DNA of 51,443 bases from JBIKVP01 sp044356745. GTDB taxonomy: Bacteria > Pseudomonadota > Alphaproteobacteria > Rhizobiales > Beijerinckiaceae. The stretch's first letter is position 1. Each line of letters opens with the position of its first letter. The position numbers were made by a program, and so were the translations under genes. The stretch is from positions 1-51,443 of the forward strand of contig JBIKVP010000005.1 of NCBI GenBank assembly GCA_044356745.1, given 5' to 3'. This document shows positions 27,339 to 37,200 of this stretch, one piece after another. The notes under the pieces were generated by a model. It was given only the letters and a program-made list of their open reading frames with translations. It ran no database searches and was not told the DNA's origin.

Positions 27339-28481
27339 TTACCGGGCTTTCTCACTTTTAAGCAGTGGAATTTTGGCACTTATATCAAGCCAGTGATCTT
27401 TTCGGCCAGACGAACCCGCAAGTTTTATTTGAAGGCAAGCGGCATCACGTCGTAACTCCGCATCAGCAAAAAGTCGTCTTAATCGCTTATCTTCGCCGGA
27501 ACTCATCAAGCCAATACGATCCACAAAGCAGCCTAAGATTGGTCGCGTAAGGGGTTGCTCGCCAGCACTACATAACCAGCCCTGAAAACTGAACGAGGGG
27601 TCTGTGTGAGCATGGCGATAAGCGAGACATGTGCGCTCAATTGCACCGTCTGAGAACAAAACATCTGCACTTTCAACGTTGCCAAATTTTGTTATCTGTG
27701 TCTCAGTTGGTCCGATCCGTATAACACCTAGTCCTTGCGCAGATGCAACTTTAACAAGATCAAGATAAAAACTACGGCCAAGATAAACTTTGTCAGCCTC
27801 TGGAGTCGGTGCTCCGTCTTTTCGTAACAACGCAAGCATGGCATGAAGGCCACCATCTTGATAATGCCCCACTTTAAGACGATCTTCCATCAAAGATAAA
27901 CCCACATGACGCAAAACGTGATAGGTTAAAGGCAAACGCTCAATCTCAGGCGCGGTGAGTGCAAATGTTTGTATCGGCTTAACAACAGAAACCCACGTAG
28001 GCGCAACGATCAATGGTGCTGTCAATTCATCGCGGCTTGTCTCATTGAGGGGTGCAGATGCATTCATATTAAAAAGAAGGATGGCTCCACCCACACCGGC
28101 CGTTAAACACGTCACCTCTTTTGGCCAACGTCTCATCGCCCAAAATGCACAAAAAGTGACTTTTTTTGTTCCGCGCCACAAAATGAGCAGCGTGTGAGCA
28201 ACACTGCGTTTTACAATATGTATCGCATTACGCGCTATTCTTACGCTGTGGAATTTGAAAGCATGGGTTTGAAAAGATGCCGTGTGTGGCTCATGTCTCA
28301 TTGAAGGAAAAGTAGGCTCGGACACATCACGAAATCCCAATAATGCGCCAATATGGTAAGAAAAAAGACGCTCCTCTTGTGGCCACGGAGCATTCCAAAC
28401 ACCTTGAGGCGTTTGTTCAGTGACACTTGGCGGCTGTGCTGCCGTCTCATGTACGAGGTGGTTTGTTAAACGATCCATCAA
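27339..28481 (-). CDS. Hypothetical single-pass membrane protein
   Basis: Family not recognised by name. The 380-residue protein has a long cytoplasmic-looking N-terminal part (about 1-130), one hydrophobic segment near residues 126-140 (CLTAGVGGAILLFNM) and a C-terminal ~220-residue domain that would be periplasmic. That domain carries scattered Cys residues, including WLCSAGEQP, ILGCFVDRIGL and AACLQIKLAGSS. A similar Cys-bearing arrangement occurs in uncharacterised rhizobial membrane proteins, as far as I can recall. The start is ATG at 28481 or 28478. No partner gene is evident; it is flanked by hemF and a DUF192 gene. Confidence 0.7.
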   Translation of the reverse strand: MMDRLTNHLVHETAAQPPSVTEQTPQGVWNAPWPQEERLFSYHIGALLGFRDVSEPTFPSMRHEPHTASFQTHAFKFHSVRIARNAIHIVKRSVAHTLLILWRGTKKVTFCAFWAMRRWPKEVTCLTAGVGGAILLFNMNASAPLNETSRDELTAPLIVAPTWVSVVKPIQTFALTAPEIERLPLTYHVLRHVGLSLMEDRLKVGHYQDGGLHAMLALLRKDGAPTPEADKVYLGRSFYLDLVKVASAQGLGVIRIGPTETQITKFGNVESADVLFSDGAIERTCLAYRHAHTDPSFSFQGWLCSAGEQPLTRPILGCFVDRIGLMSSGEDKRLRRLFADAELRRDAACLQIKLAGSSGRKDHWLDISAKIPLLKSEKAR

Positions 28482-28497
28482 TTTCCTTCGCCTTAAA

Positions 28498-28520
28498 GCG
28501 TTTTCAGAGCGAGAAAACGC
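28498..28520. repeat. GCGTTTTC/GAAAACGC inverted repeat
   Basis: A perfect 8-bp inverted repeat with a 7-nt spacer (AGAGCGA), 17 nt upstream of the hypothetical membrane protein gene. It resembles the short arms of the AAGCGTTTTC...GAAAACGC intergenic palindrome frequent in Rhizobiales, so it may be a decayed copy or an operator-like site. Confidence 0.4.
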
Positions 28521-28656
28521 GAAAGCACAACCTCTGTTAGGCTCACTGTGACGAAAGGGTTTGAGTCATTTGTTACTAAGCAATCGAATCAATTGTTCTG
28601 ATCGCTTTAAGTTTTCAATAGCGTGAATCAGTGGTTAGAAAACATGCTTAATGGCA

Positions 28657-29217
28657 TTATTTTGTATCAAATAGGGGCTGTGTGATGCGATCACCAACTT
28701 TAATCTGAAGGCTTTTAACGACACCTGCATTGATTTCTAAAACGCCGCGCACCACCCCATTGGAAGAAATGAGGCGTGTGGAGAGCGGTTCCGTGTTCTC
28801 GACAATGTGCGAGATCACACCATTTGCTTGAATAAAGAGCATATCAAGGGAAATATAGGTGTTCTGCATCCACATTGAGATGGATTGATCATTTTTAAAG
28901 TCGAATAACATCCCGCGAGAAGCAGGCAGATGTTTACGGTACATCAGACCACGCATACGCCCAGCGTCATCGCGCACCACTTCAACCTCAAATGTGTGGC
29001 GCTGTTCTCCACTGACGATGACAAGGATTTCAAGAGGTGATACATCTTGAGCATGAGTAGAGAAGCACGTGAAAAAAGAAATGATAAGCGTGGTGAGATA
29101 AAGACGTAACTTACACGCTATGAACCATTTTCGGGCTTCTTTTTTGCGGACTACCACGCTCAAGTTTGATGCTTGTAGATGGCAACATATTTCAAGCTGC
29201 GTGTCCCGTTTGATCAT
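28657..29217 (-). CDS. DUF192 family exported protein
   Basis: A DUF192 protein of about 186 residues if the ATG at 29217 is used. A signal-like hydrophobic segment (LYLTTLIISFFTCFSTHA, cleavage likely after THA) precedes the DUF192 domain, which shows the family pattern VEVVRDDAGRMRGLMYRKHL, GMLFDF, SMWMQNTYISLDMLFI and VLEINAG. The function of DUF192 is unknown. The chosen ATG overlaps the 3' end of the sigma-54 response regulator by 26 nt. A GTG closer to the signal peptide (VVVRKKEARKW) is a credible alternative that would avoid the overlap. Same strand as the regulator, so probably cotranscribed. Confidence 0.85.
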   Translation of the reverse strand: MIKRDTQLEICCHLQASNLSVVVRKKEARKWFIACKLRLYLTTLIISFFTCFSTHAQDVSPLEILVIVSGEQRHTFEVEVVRDDAGRMRGLMYRKHLPASRGMLFDFKNDQSISMWMQNTYISLDMLFIQANGVISHIVENTEPLSTRLISSNGVVRGVLEINAGVVKSLQIKVGDRITQPLFDTK

Positions 29218-30697
29218 GATGATGCTCTCCTTCATGGATCGCTTCTTCAAGACCATATTCTTTAAGTTTGCGATAGAGGGTTGAGCGGCCAATTTTTAAA
29301 CGGCGTGATACTTCTGACATATGCCCCCGATAATGTTGAAGCGCAAAGCGGATGATATCCGCTTCAATCTCTTCAAGCGGACGAATATCAAGCCCCTCGC
29401 CCATTAAAGGCAAGGTATGCGGATCACGCACTTCGACATGAACAACCTCGCGCGGAGCCCCTTGCAAAACGCTTGCAAGTGATGGAGCAGGAGGAATGCG
29501 CACATCAAAGCCTTGAACATGGGCTGCAATTTGCGGAAATTCTGAAACTGTCAGCTCATCACCTTCAGCGAGGACAACGGCACGAAATACCGCATTCTCA
29601 AGTTGCCGTACATTGCCTGGCCATTCGTATCCCATAATAAGCGCCATCGCTTCAGAGCTGATACCGCGCAGGGCACGACCTTCTTCAGCGGCAAAGCGTG
29701 CAATAAACGAGCGCACCAGATCAGGAATATCCTCTTTGCGCATGCGCAAAGGGGGCAGGGTCATGGGAAAGACGTTAAGACGATAATAAAGATCTTCGCG
29801 AAATTTACCCTGCTTCACTAGATCAAGCAGACTTTTATTGGTCGCTGAGATCAGGCGAATATCAACTTTTACAGGCCGCTTTGAGCCTACAGGATCAACC
29901 TCGCCTTCCTGAAGCGCACGAAGTAATTTAACTTGTGCATCAAGGGGTAATTCGCCAATTTCATCCAGAAACAAAGTGCCGCCATTGGCCTCAACGAATT
30001 TGCCAAGATGTTTCTCGGTGGCACCTGTAAACGCACCCTTTTCGTGACCAAACAACACCGATTCAACAAGATGTTCAGGCAGTGCACCGCAGTTTACTGT
30101 TACAAATGCCCGCCCCTTACGATCTGATGAGCCTTGAATCGCACGGGCAAGAACCTCTTTACCCACGCCAGACTCACCTTCAATCAAGACGGGAATCGTT
30201 GATTTGGCGGAACGCTCAGCAAGGCGCATTACACGCGCCATATCAGGACTTTTGGTGATCAGATCTTTAAAACCAAGTGTACCTGATGATTTATGTTTCA
30301 TTCGACGAATTTCATCTTCAAGTGCACCCACTTTCAGCGCATTCTTGATAGACACTTGAAGACGCTCCGCTCCCACGGGCTTGACCACGAAATCGCTCGC
30401 GCCAGCTTTCATAGCAGAAACAACCGTTTCAATTGAGCCATTCGCGGTCTGAACGATAACGGGCTTGACAATACCCTGATCACGCATCGCTGCCAAAACG
30501 CCCATGCCATCCAAATCCGGCATCACCAGATCAAGGATCATACACACAATCGCGTCCTTGTGAGGACCAGATAAATGGGCAAGGGCACGATCACCATTTT
30601 CAGCAAGCAGCGGATCATAGCCGAATCGACGCACCATTGCTTCTAGCAAGCGGCGTTGAACAGGATCATCGTCCGCAATCAAAATCAAACCAGACAT
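29192..30697 (-). CDS. Sigma-54-dependent response regulator (NtrC family)
   Basis: A 501-residue response regulator. The receiver domain (1-120) has acidic pocket DDD, phospho-acceptor Asp in MILDLVMPDLDG and Lys in FVVKPVG. A sigma-54 AAA+ domain (about 145-380) has Walker A GESGVGKE, the GAFTGA loop that contacts sigma-54 and Walker B TLFLDEIGEL. A Fis-type HTH (about 440-485, MSEVSRRLKIGRSTLYRKL) ends the protein, followed by a His-rich tail. Such proteins switch on sigma-54 promoters when phosphorylated. No histidine kinase is beside it; the orphan hybrid kinase at the left of the window is not a typical partner. The target genes are unknown. Confidence 0.94.
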   Translation of the reverse strand: MSGLILIADDDPVQRRLLEAMVRRFGYDPLLAENGDRALAHLSGPHKDAIVCMILDLVMPDLDGMGVLAAMRDQGIVKPVIVQTANGSIETVVSAMKAGASDFVVKPVGAERLQVSIKNALKVGALEDEIRRMKHKSSGTLGFKDLITKSPDMARVMRLAERSAKSTIPVLIEGESGVGKEVLARAIQGSSDRKGRAFVTVNCGALPEHLVESVLFGHEKGAFTGATEKHLGKFVEANGGTLFLDEIGELPLDAQVKLLRALQEGEVDPVGSKRPVKVDIRLISATNKSLLDLVKQGKFREDLYYRLNVFPMTLPPLRMRKEDIPDLVRSFIARFAAEEGRALRGISSEAMALIMGYEWPGNVRQLENAVFRAVVLAEGDELTVSEFPQIAAHVQGFDVRIPPAPSLASVLQGAPREVVHVEVRDPHTLPLMGEGLDIRPLEEIEADIIRFALQHYRGHMSEVSRRLKIGRSTLYRKLKEYGLEEAIHEGEHHHDQTGHAA

Positions 30698-30954
30698 CGT
30701 TCTCTTTAACTTTATTCATGAGGGATCAGCCGCTTCGGGCACGGTGCAGACCTCTTTCAAGCGATCAAAAGACCGCTTCAAACAGGATCACCAGACAGCA
30801 ATTCATCAGCGGCTATTCTGTGCCATTGAGACACAAGTGTGACGCTAAGGAGTAAAGCCTCGCTTAACGACGTGCGTTTTTTTATGTTCTTGTGCTTTCT
30901 TTTTTCAAGGCGCTCCCCCATAACCTGTATGAATCTTCTTCTGGAGTGCACGTT

Positions 30955-32772
30955 ATGTCACAAGCTCAAGCCGTCCTTGCTTCATCAGCCAACGATCTCA
31001 GTAATTTACCGACATGGGATTTGACGCATCTTTATCCGTCAATTGATAGTGCGGCTTTTTTTGACGATCTTACAAAAGCAGAAGCAGACGCCAAGTCTTT
31101 AAGCGATGAATATCGCGGCAAAATAGTAACAATCAGCGATCAGCCCGATGCAGCACAAACGCTTTTCACAGCGATTAAACGCTTTGAGGCGCTTGATGAT
31201 CTGTTTGGCCGCCTTGGCTCTTATGCTTTTCTTGTCTATGCGGGCGATACTCAAGATCCTGTTTTATCAAAATTTTATAGCGATGTGATGGATCGTCTAA
31301 CGGCAGCATCCTCTGAAACGATTTTCTTCTCGCTTGAACTCAACCACATCACAGATGAGCGGATCGCCTCTCTTCTCACTCAAACGCCACTCGATTATTA
31401 TCGGCCTTGGCTTGAGGATATTCGTCGTGAGAAACCTCATCAGCTTTCTGATGAGATTGAGCGCGTATTTAATGATAAATCCACGACAGGCAGCAGTGCA
31501 TGGCGACGTTTGTTTGATGAAACGGTTGCATCACTACGCTTTCACGTGCGTGGCGAAGAGCTGTCTCTTGAGCCTACGCTCACTAAACTTCAAGATATGG
31601 ATGAAACAATCCGCCAAGAGGCGGCACAAGAATTATCGCGGGTGTTTAAAGCAAATTTGCGCATTTTTACCTTTATCATGAACACACTTGTGAAGGATAA
31701 GAGTATCAATGATCGTTGGCATCATTTCGAGGACGTGGCTGATTCGCGCCACTTATCGAACCGTGTTGAGCGCGACGTTGTTGATGCCCTTGTGAGCGCC
31801 GCGCGCGCGGCCTATCCCCGCTTATCCCATCGTTATTACGCACTTAAAGCAAAATGGTTTGGTAAAGAGACGCTCAACCATTGGGATCGCAATGCCCCGC
31901 TGCCCAAAGTTGAGCAACGCACGATTTCATGGGAAGAAGCGCGCGAGACAGTTTTGACCGCTTACAGCCAATTTGACCCATCAATGGCTAATATAGCCCA
32001 ACGTTTTTTTGATGAGCGCTGGATTGATGCACCCTCGCGTAAAGGCAAAGCATCAGGTGCTTTTGCGCACCCAACCGTTCCATCTGCGCATCCGTATGTA
32101 TTACTCAATTATTTAGGTAAACCACGCGATGTGATGACCCTCGCCCATGAATTAGGACATGGTGTGCATCAGATGCTTGCCGCTAAACAAGGCGCGCTCA
32201 TGGCAAGCACGCCCCTTACACTCGCGGAAACCGCATCGGTGTTTGGTGAGATGCTCACCTTCCGCAAATTACTCAATGAAACGCAAAACCCTGTGCAACG
32301 CAAAGCACTCCTCGCCTCCAAAGTGGAAGATATGATCAACACCGTGGTGCGTCAGATTGCATTTTATACTTTTGAGCGCAAAGTTCACACCGCGCGTGCA
32401 AATGGTGAACTCACCTCTGAGCAACTCTGCGATCTCTGGATGAGCGTTCAAAGTGAAAGTTTAGGCCCTGCGATCACTCTGAATGAAGGGTATGACGTGT
32501 TTTGGGTCTATGTGTCGCATTTTGTACGATCACCTTTTTATGTTTACGCCTACGCCTTTGGCGATTGTCTTGTGAATTCGCTCTATGGTGTTTATCAAAA
32601 ATCACCAGATGGGTTTGTGGAGCGCTATTTTGATCTGCTTAAAGCGGGTGGCACGAAGCATCATTCAGAGCTGCTGGCGCCTTTTGGTCTTGATGCGCGC
32701 GATCCTGCATTCTGGCAAATTGGTTTGAATATGATTGACGAGCTGATCACAGAACTCGAAAGCATGGATTAA
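30955..32772 (+). CDS. M3 family oligoendopeptidase (PepF-like)
   Basis: A 605-residue zinc metallopeptidase of family M3, PepF/oligoendopeptidase F subgroup, that cuts medium-sized peptides in the cytoplasm. The HExxH zinc motif appears in MTLAHELGHGVHQML, with the downstream Glu in LAETASVFGEML. The protein opens PTWDLTHLYPS, typical of this subgroup. The ATG at 30955 is chosen because it follows TGGAG; the frame is open back to 30892 but that part looks like noncoding leader. It is followed 4 nt later by the metallo-beta-lactamase gene, so the two are probably cotranscribed. Confidence 0.93.
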   Translation: MSQAQAVLASSANDLSNLPTWDLTHLYPSIDSAAFFDDLTKAEADAKSLSDEYRGKIVTISDQPDAAQTLFTAIKRFEALDDLFGRLGSYAFLVYAGDTQDPVLSKFYSDVMDRLTAASSETIFFSLELNHITDERIASLLTQTPLDYYRPWLEDIRREKPHQLSDEIERVFNDKSTTGSSAWRRLFDETVASLRFHVRGEELSLEPTLTKLQDMDETIRQEAAQELSRVFKANLRIFTFIMNTLVKDKSINDRWHHFEDVADSRHLSNRVERDVVDALVSAARAAYPRLSHRYYALKAKWFGKETLNHWDRNAPLPKVEQRTISWEEARETVLTAYSQFDPSMANIAQRFFDERWIDAPSRKGKASGAFAHPTVPSAHPYVLLNYLGKPRDVMTLAHELGHGVHQMLAAKQGALMASTPLTLAETASVFGEMLTFRKLLNETQNPVQRKALLASKVEDMINTVVRQIAFYTFERKVHTARANGELTSEQLCDLWMSVQSESLGPAITLNEGYDVFWVYVSHFVRSPFYVYAYAFGDCLVNSLYGVYQKSPDGFVERYFDLLKAGGTKHHSELLAPFGLDARDPAFWQIGLNMIDELITELESMD

Positions 32773-32776
32773 TCGA

Positions 32777-33430
32777 ATGAATGATGCTACGCTCCCGCTT
32801 AAACTGATGATTATTCCTGTCACGCCTTTGCAACAAAATGCCTCAATCATCATCTGTACCAACACAAATAAAGCCGCTGTCGTTGATCCGGGGGGCGATG
32901 TCGCTCATCTCATGCGCGTGCTTAAACAGGCCAATGTTATACCTGAAAAAATCCTACTGACACATGGCCATATTGATCATGCGGGAGGCGCAGCAGAATT
33001 ATCAGAAAAGCTTTCTATCCCGATTGAGGGACCTCATGAAGAAGATGCCTTCCTTCTGGCCACACTCGACGAACAAGGCAAAGCCTATGGTATTCCAGAA
33101 GCGCGTAAGTTTATTCCAACACGTTGGCTCACTGCACAAAATCAAGTCACAGTAGGGGATCTGACATTTGAAGTGCGCGAAGTACCCGGACACACGCCCG
33201 GCCATATCGTGTTCATTCATCATCCGTCAAAATTGGCGATTGTTGGCGATACGCTTTTTCAAGGCTCGGTAGGCCGCACAGACTTTCCGCGATCATCCCA
33301 CGCTCAATTAATGGATGCTATTCAAACGCAACTCATGACATTAGAAGATGATTATACCATTTTACCCGGTCACGGATCAGCTTCAACAATCGGAGCTGAA
33401 CGCGCACAAAATCCCTATATTGGGCGATAG
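32777..33430 (+). CDS. Metallo-beta-lactamase-fold hydrolase, glyoxalase II-like (YcbL type)
   Basis: A 217-residue protein with the metal-binding THGHIDHAGG motif, then PGHTPGHIVF, VGDTLFQGSVGRTDFP and LPGHGSAS. These are the zinc/iron ligands of the glyoxalase II branch. The length fits the short YcbL-type thioesterases, not full GloB (about 250 residues). The natural substrate is uncertain; S-lactoylglutathione or another thioester is likely. It starts 4 nt after the M3 peptidase stop and overlaps the convergent YdcF gene by 16 nt. Confidence 0.9.
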   Translation: MNDATLPLKLMIIPVTPLQQNASIIICTNTNKAAVVDPGGDVAHLMRVLKQANVIPEKILLTHGHIDHAGGAAELSEKLSIPIEGPHEEDAFLLATLDEQGKAYGIPEARKFIPTRWLTAQNQVTVGDLTFEVREVPGHTPGHIVFIHHPSKLAIVGDTLFQGSVGRTDFPRSSHAQLMDAIQTQLMTLEDDYTILPGHGSASTIGAERAQNPYIGR

Positions 33431-34221
33431 GTTGATGTAGGTGCAGGAAAGAGGGCAGATGTATATCCCTGAAAACGATAAGCAATAAGCCCGATCCATT
33501 CTTTAGCCGCAATATCAAAGCGTTTGAGATTGCCCGATGCATCGCGTGAAACATTTAAAGCAATTCCCTCTTCTTCTGTTTCATAATCAACAGGATATGG
33601 GATTACATCCCACCCCACAGCGCGAAAACAGCCGACGCTACGTGCCATATGAAAGGCTGACGTGACCAGCACCCAGCGCTCTCCTGCTTTTGGTTGAATT
33701 TTCTCCATCGTGTAAACAGCATTTTCACGGGTATTGCGTGAGCGATCTTCATAAATCACACGGGTGTAATCAGCGCCAACCTCTTGAAAAAAACGTTTGG
33801 CAGCTTGCGCCTCTGTCCAACGATCTCCATCCGTTAACAATCCCCCGACACCGCCCGTAAAAACAAGCTTGGCATTCGGATACTGCTGCCATAAAGCGAG
33901 TGTACCGCTCATGCGCGCGCCTTGAGGGCTGAGCTTGATCTGATCACGAAGAATACCCACGGCACCGCCCAAAATGATAATTCCATCAATACGACCAAGC
34001 GTTTGTGGAGGAGAGAAACGATTTTCAAGCGGGCGCATGAGAAAGTCACTGGCGGGTGTGAAGGCGATGATCAAAAGACATGTCAAACTTGTCGTCATCA
34101 ATCTAACGCCCCATCTTTTCCATTGCATGAGGGACATGATGAGCCCACCCGCACCCAAAAAAAGTAACAGATTTGTTGGCACAAGAAATGACCATATTAA
34201 TTTTGAAGCATAAAAAAACAT
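33415..34221 (-). CDS. YdcF family (DUF218) membrane protein
   Basis: A 268-residue protein with two N-terminal membrane segments (about residues 7-28 and 38-58) and a DUF218 domain. Its conserved elements include IIILGGA, LVFTGGVGG, YEDRSRNTRENAVYT and VLVTSAFHMARSVGCFRA. The SanA/ElyC/YdcF group is linked to envelope and peptidoglycan-precursor homeostasis, but no enzymatic activity is firmly known. It lies directly downstream of the AsmA-like gene on the same strand (12-nt gap), so both envelope genes are probably cotranscribed. The 3' end overlaps the metallo-beta-lactamase gene. Confidence 0.9.
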   Translation of the reverse strand: MFFYASKLIWSFLVPTNLLLFLGAGGLIMSLMQWKRWGVRLMTTSLTCLLIIAFTPASDFLMRPLENRFSPPQTLGRIDGIIILGGAVGILRDQIKLSPQGARMSGTLALWQQYPNAKLVFTGGVGGLLTDGDRWTEAQAAKRFFQEVGADYTRVIYEDRSRNTRENAVYTMEKIQPKAGERWVLVTSAFHMARSVGCFRAVGWDVIPYPVDYETEEEGIALNVSRDASGNLKRFDIAAKEWIGLIAYRFQGYTSALFPAPTSTYRPI

Positions 34222-34233
34222 GCCGGCGTGTCC

Positions 34234-37200
34234 TCATCGCTCTCTTAAATTGCTGCGTGGTGGAACAGCGGACGGTTGTTGTGTATTGCCGCCACCTGCT
34301 CCAAAGAGTTTGCGAAAGATCCCCGGAGCAAGCGCTGAAAGAGGATTTACAGTGAGCGTTGGGCTTGAAATTAAACCATCAACACGGAAATTGACTGCGA
34401 AAAGGCCTTCATTTTGTCCACCTCCTAAAATGGTGCCAAAAATGGGAACCTGACTAAAAACGTTATTAAATCCATAAGCAGGAACGAATGTGCCAGAAAT
34501 ATCCATGCGATTGCGGACAAAATCAAGCATACCTTCAATTGTAAAACCAACTTGAGGGCCTGTGATGACAGCTTCCGCAATATCATACCGCCCTTCACTT
34601 GCTACGCCCTGACGCTCAAAATCCGCTTTAAAGCGGTCAAATGCGATCTCTGAAGCATCAATACGCGCTTGTGGAAGCATACTCGCGCGATCGTTGTTTG
34701 ATCCTGTTGATTGCTCTGCAATAATGCGCTTAAGAGCCGGTTCATTCCGTAACGCAAAATCCGTCACAAGAAGCTCGCCGCGCTGGCGTCCCTCTAAGGG
34801 TGCAAGCTGAAACACAAGATCACCACCCTGCATACGCCGATAAAGATCAATAAAGCGCAGTATACCGCCACCGTCACCCGATTGAACCACAAGCATCGGT
34901 TCTGCGCCAGCGACAGTGACAACATCAACCCGCACATCCGCTGAGCCTTGTCGCGCATTGAGTTTAAATTGCCGAACTTTTCCAGCTGTTTTAGCAAGTT
35001 GTAGCGTAACCCCCGTCAACGCTTCCTGATTATGTCCCGCCAAAATCGGGGTTGTTAGATTGAGTTCAAAGTCACCTGTATTGACTGATTGTGTGGGTGG
35101 ACGCGTTTTCTCTTGAGGAACGCCGCCACGTACAGGAGGTAAAGGCGCGCGAACATTTTGGCGTTGTTGACGCGCACCCGTGACTCGCATTGTGTTTGGT
35201 TTTGTAGAGGCGGGAGATGTCAGTGTCTGTAAAAAAGGGCGCGCATCAATGACTTGGCCTTTAATATTGATTTTCGTGACGCTTCCCACGCGCTCGACAT
35301 CAACTCTCATATCATCGCCCGGTGAGAGCTTAAACGTATCAAGTGCTGCTTTAACAAAAGCACCATCGGGTGAAAGCGTGACTTGCCCTTTAGCAATGAG
35401 ATTTTGTATGTCAGCCTGAATATCATCAAGCCGCATCCCCTTATCATCTTGTGCAAGTGTGAAGGCCACTTTCCCTGCTTTTCCTACCGCTTTACTCCAG
35501 CCTGGAATCAAGCCCTCAAGCGAAACCTTGGTGAGATCAGCTTCAATACGCGGCACGGCTCCCTGTTGCGCAAGAGGCATCGCCACCCGAAGGGGAATAG
35601 CCCCTGTAACATAGGGACTAAGTTGAATACCACGTTTACTGCGCGCACTTTCATCAAGGATTAGGCTCGCAACCGCTTCTCCTGCACTCGTTTTTGTGGG
35701 CGGTTTAACATCAATTTGCGCCGCAAAACCGCCGAGTTTTCCATCGCCCTTTAAAGATAAGCCTGCTTTATCAAAGATAAGCTGAAAACGGCCATCTTCC
35801 ATCTTTTCATTGCCAAACGCCTTATCAAAACCAATCCCTGTCAGGGATCCTTGTGCTTGCGCTTGAATATCAGAAGGCATGATATCGGTTGCTAACGGTA
35901 AATGAACCCGCACTTTGACATCCGCTTGACCCACCATGCCCTTGGGTTCAAGTTCCAGCTGCGTCACATCTTTCAATGTGGGGCTCGTTAAAAAATACAT
36001 GAATTGACTGGCTTCACCTTTTAAACGAAATGCCAATTCAGCACTTGGACGCAAAGGAAGCGTGTCGTTGACTTGCATCACTCCCTCATCAAGCAACAAT
36101 GTGCCGTGATCAATTAAGTCGATGTGTGCCTGTACGGGTGAAAGTGTAAAGCGGCGTCCACTAAAAACGCCTTGTGCTGACATGTGCGTGAGTGGCGGTA
36201 AACCTTGGGTCACCTGCATGAGCGTATTTTGTAAAGTAAAACGCCCTGAAAGGGCTTGATCGGCGGCGCCACCACGCTCAATCGCAGCCTGTGTATCTTT
36301 CAGCGAGGCTTCATAAATCATACTCAAATGTCCGAGTATTCCTTCACGCAATGACTCTAGGAGATAACTGCGCGTAAACTGCGATAAATATGAGGGCCAT
36401 AACGCAAGTGCTGGACGCACATTCATGTTATTGATTGTAATCTGCACTTTAAGTGTCTGCTCAAGATCATCCGCCAATGCCACAGAAGCACTTGCTTCGC
36501 CCTCCTTCATTTTGGTGACAATGTTAACCTGTCCTGCACTGAAATCCTGAGCAAGACGCAACTCAAGCATCGTGTGATCAAGAGTATATGTTTCAGTAGG
36601 CTCTTTCCCTGCTAGGATAAGATTTTGCCCCTCCAGCCGTCCATTCCACGCCCCAGAAGGCTCTTGGACTAACGCGCCACTTAAAGCACCTTTGAGCGTA
36701 TGTGATATCCCCTCGAACGCTTGAATCGTAAGTGTGCGTGTCGATGTAAGCCAACGCCCTGTTAAAGAAAGACTTTGCGCAAACGGCGTTGCCGCATTCA
36801 ATGCAACGTCGGCCTCATGCACATCACCTTGTTCTGTGACATGAAGGGCAATGTCACCTGATAATCTCACATCAATCGGATGTGCTGTATTTGTACGTCC
36901 TGACAAAAGCAGCAAATCATTGACACGCACCTGATCAAGCGCGACCTGTACTTGTCGCGCTTTACCAATCCGACCCACAACCGATCCGCGCGTTTTCCAG
37001 CCACCACGATTGGCATCAACATTAATACTAAACCGTTTATGGGTTTCGCTCACACGCTCAAAACGCATTGTCACATCTTCAAATGCCACGCTTTGGCGCT
37101 CTTGATTATCAACAAGTAAAATACGGGCATGTTCAAGGCGCACATCATCAAGGCTACCGAATGCACCTTCTGCTGTAAGAATGCCGCCAAGCACGGCTCC

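Noticed and set aside
30698..30954. Extended N-terminus of the M3 peptidase from 30892
   Set aside because: The extra residues do not resemble the family, and the ATG at 30955 has the better ribosome site and matches the usual start.
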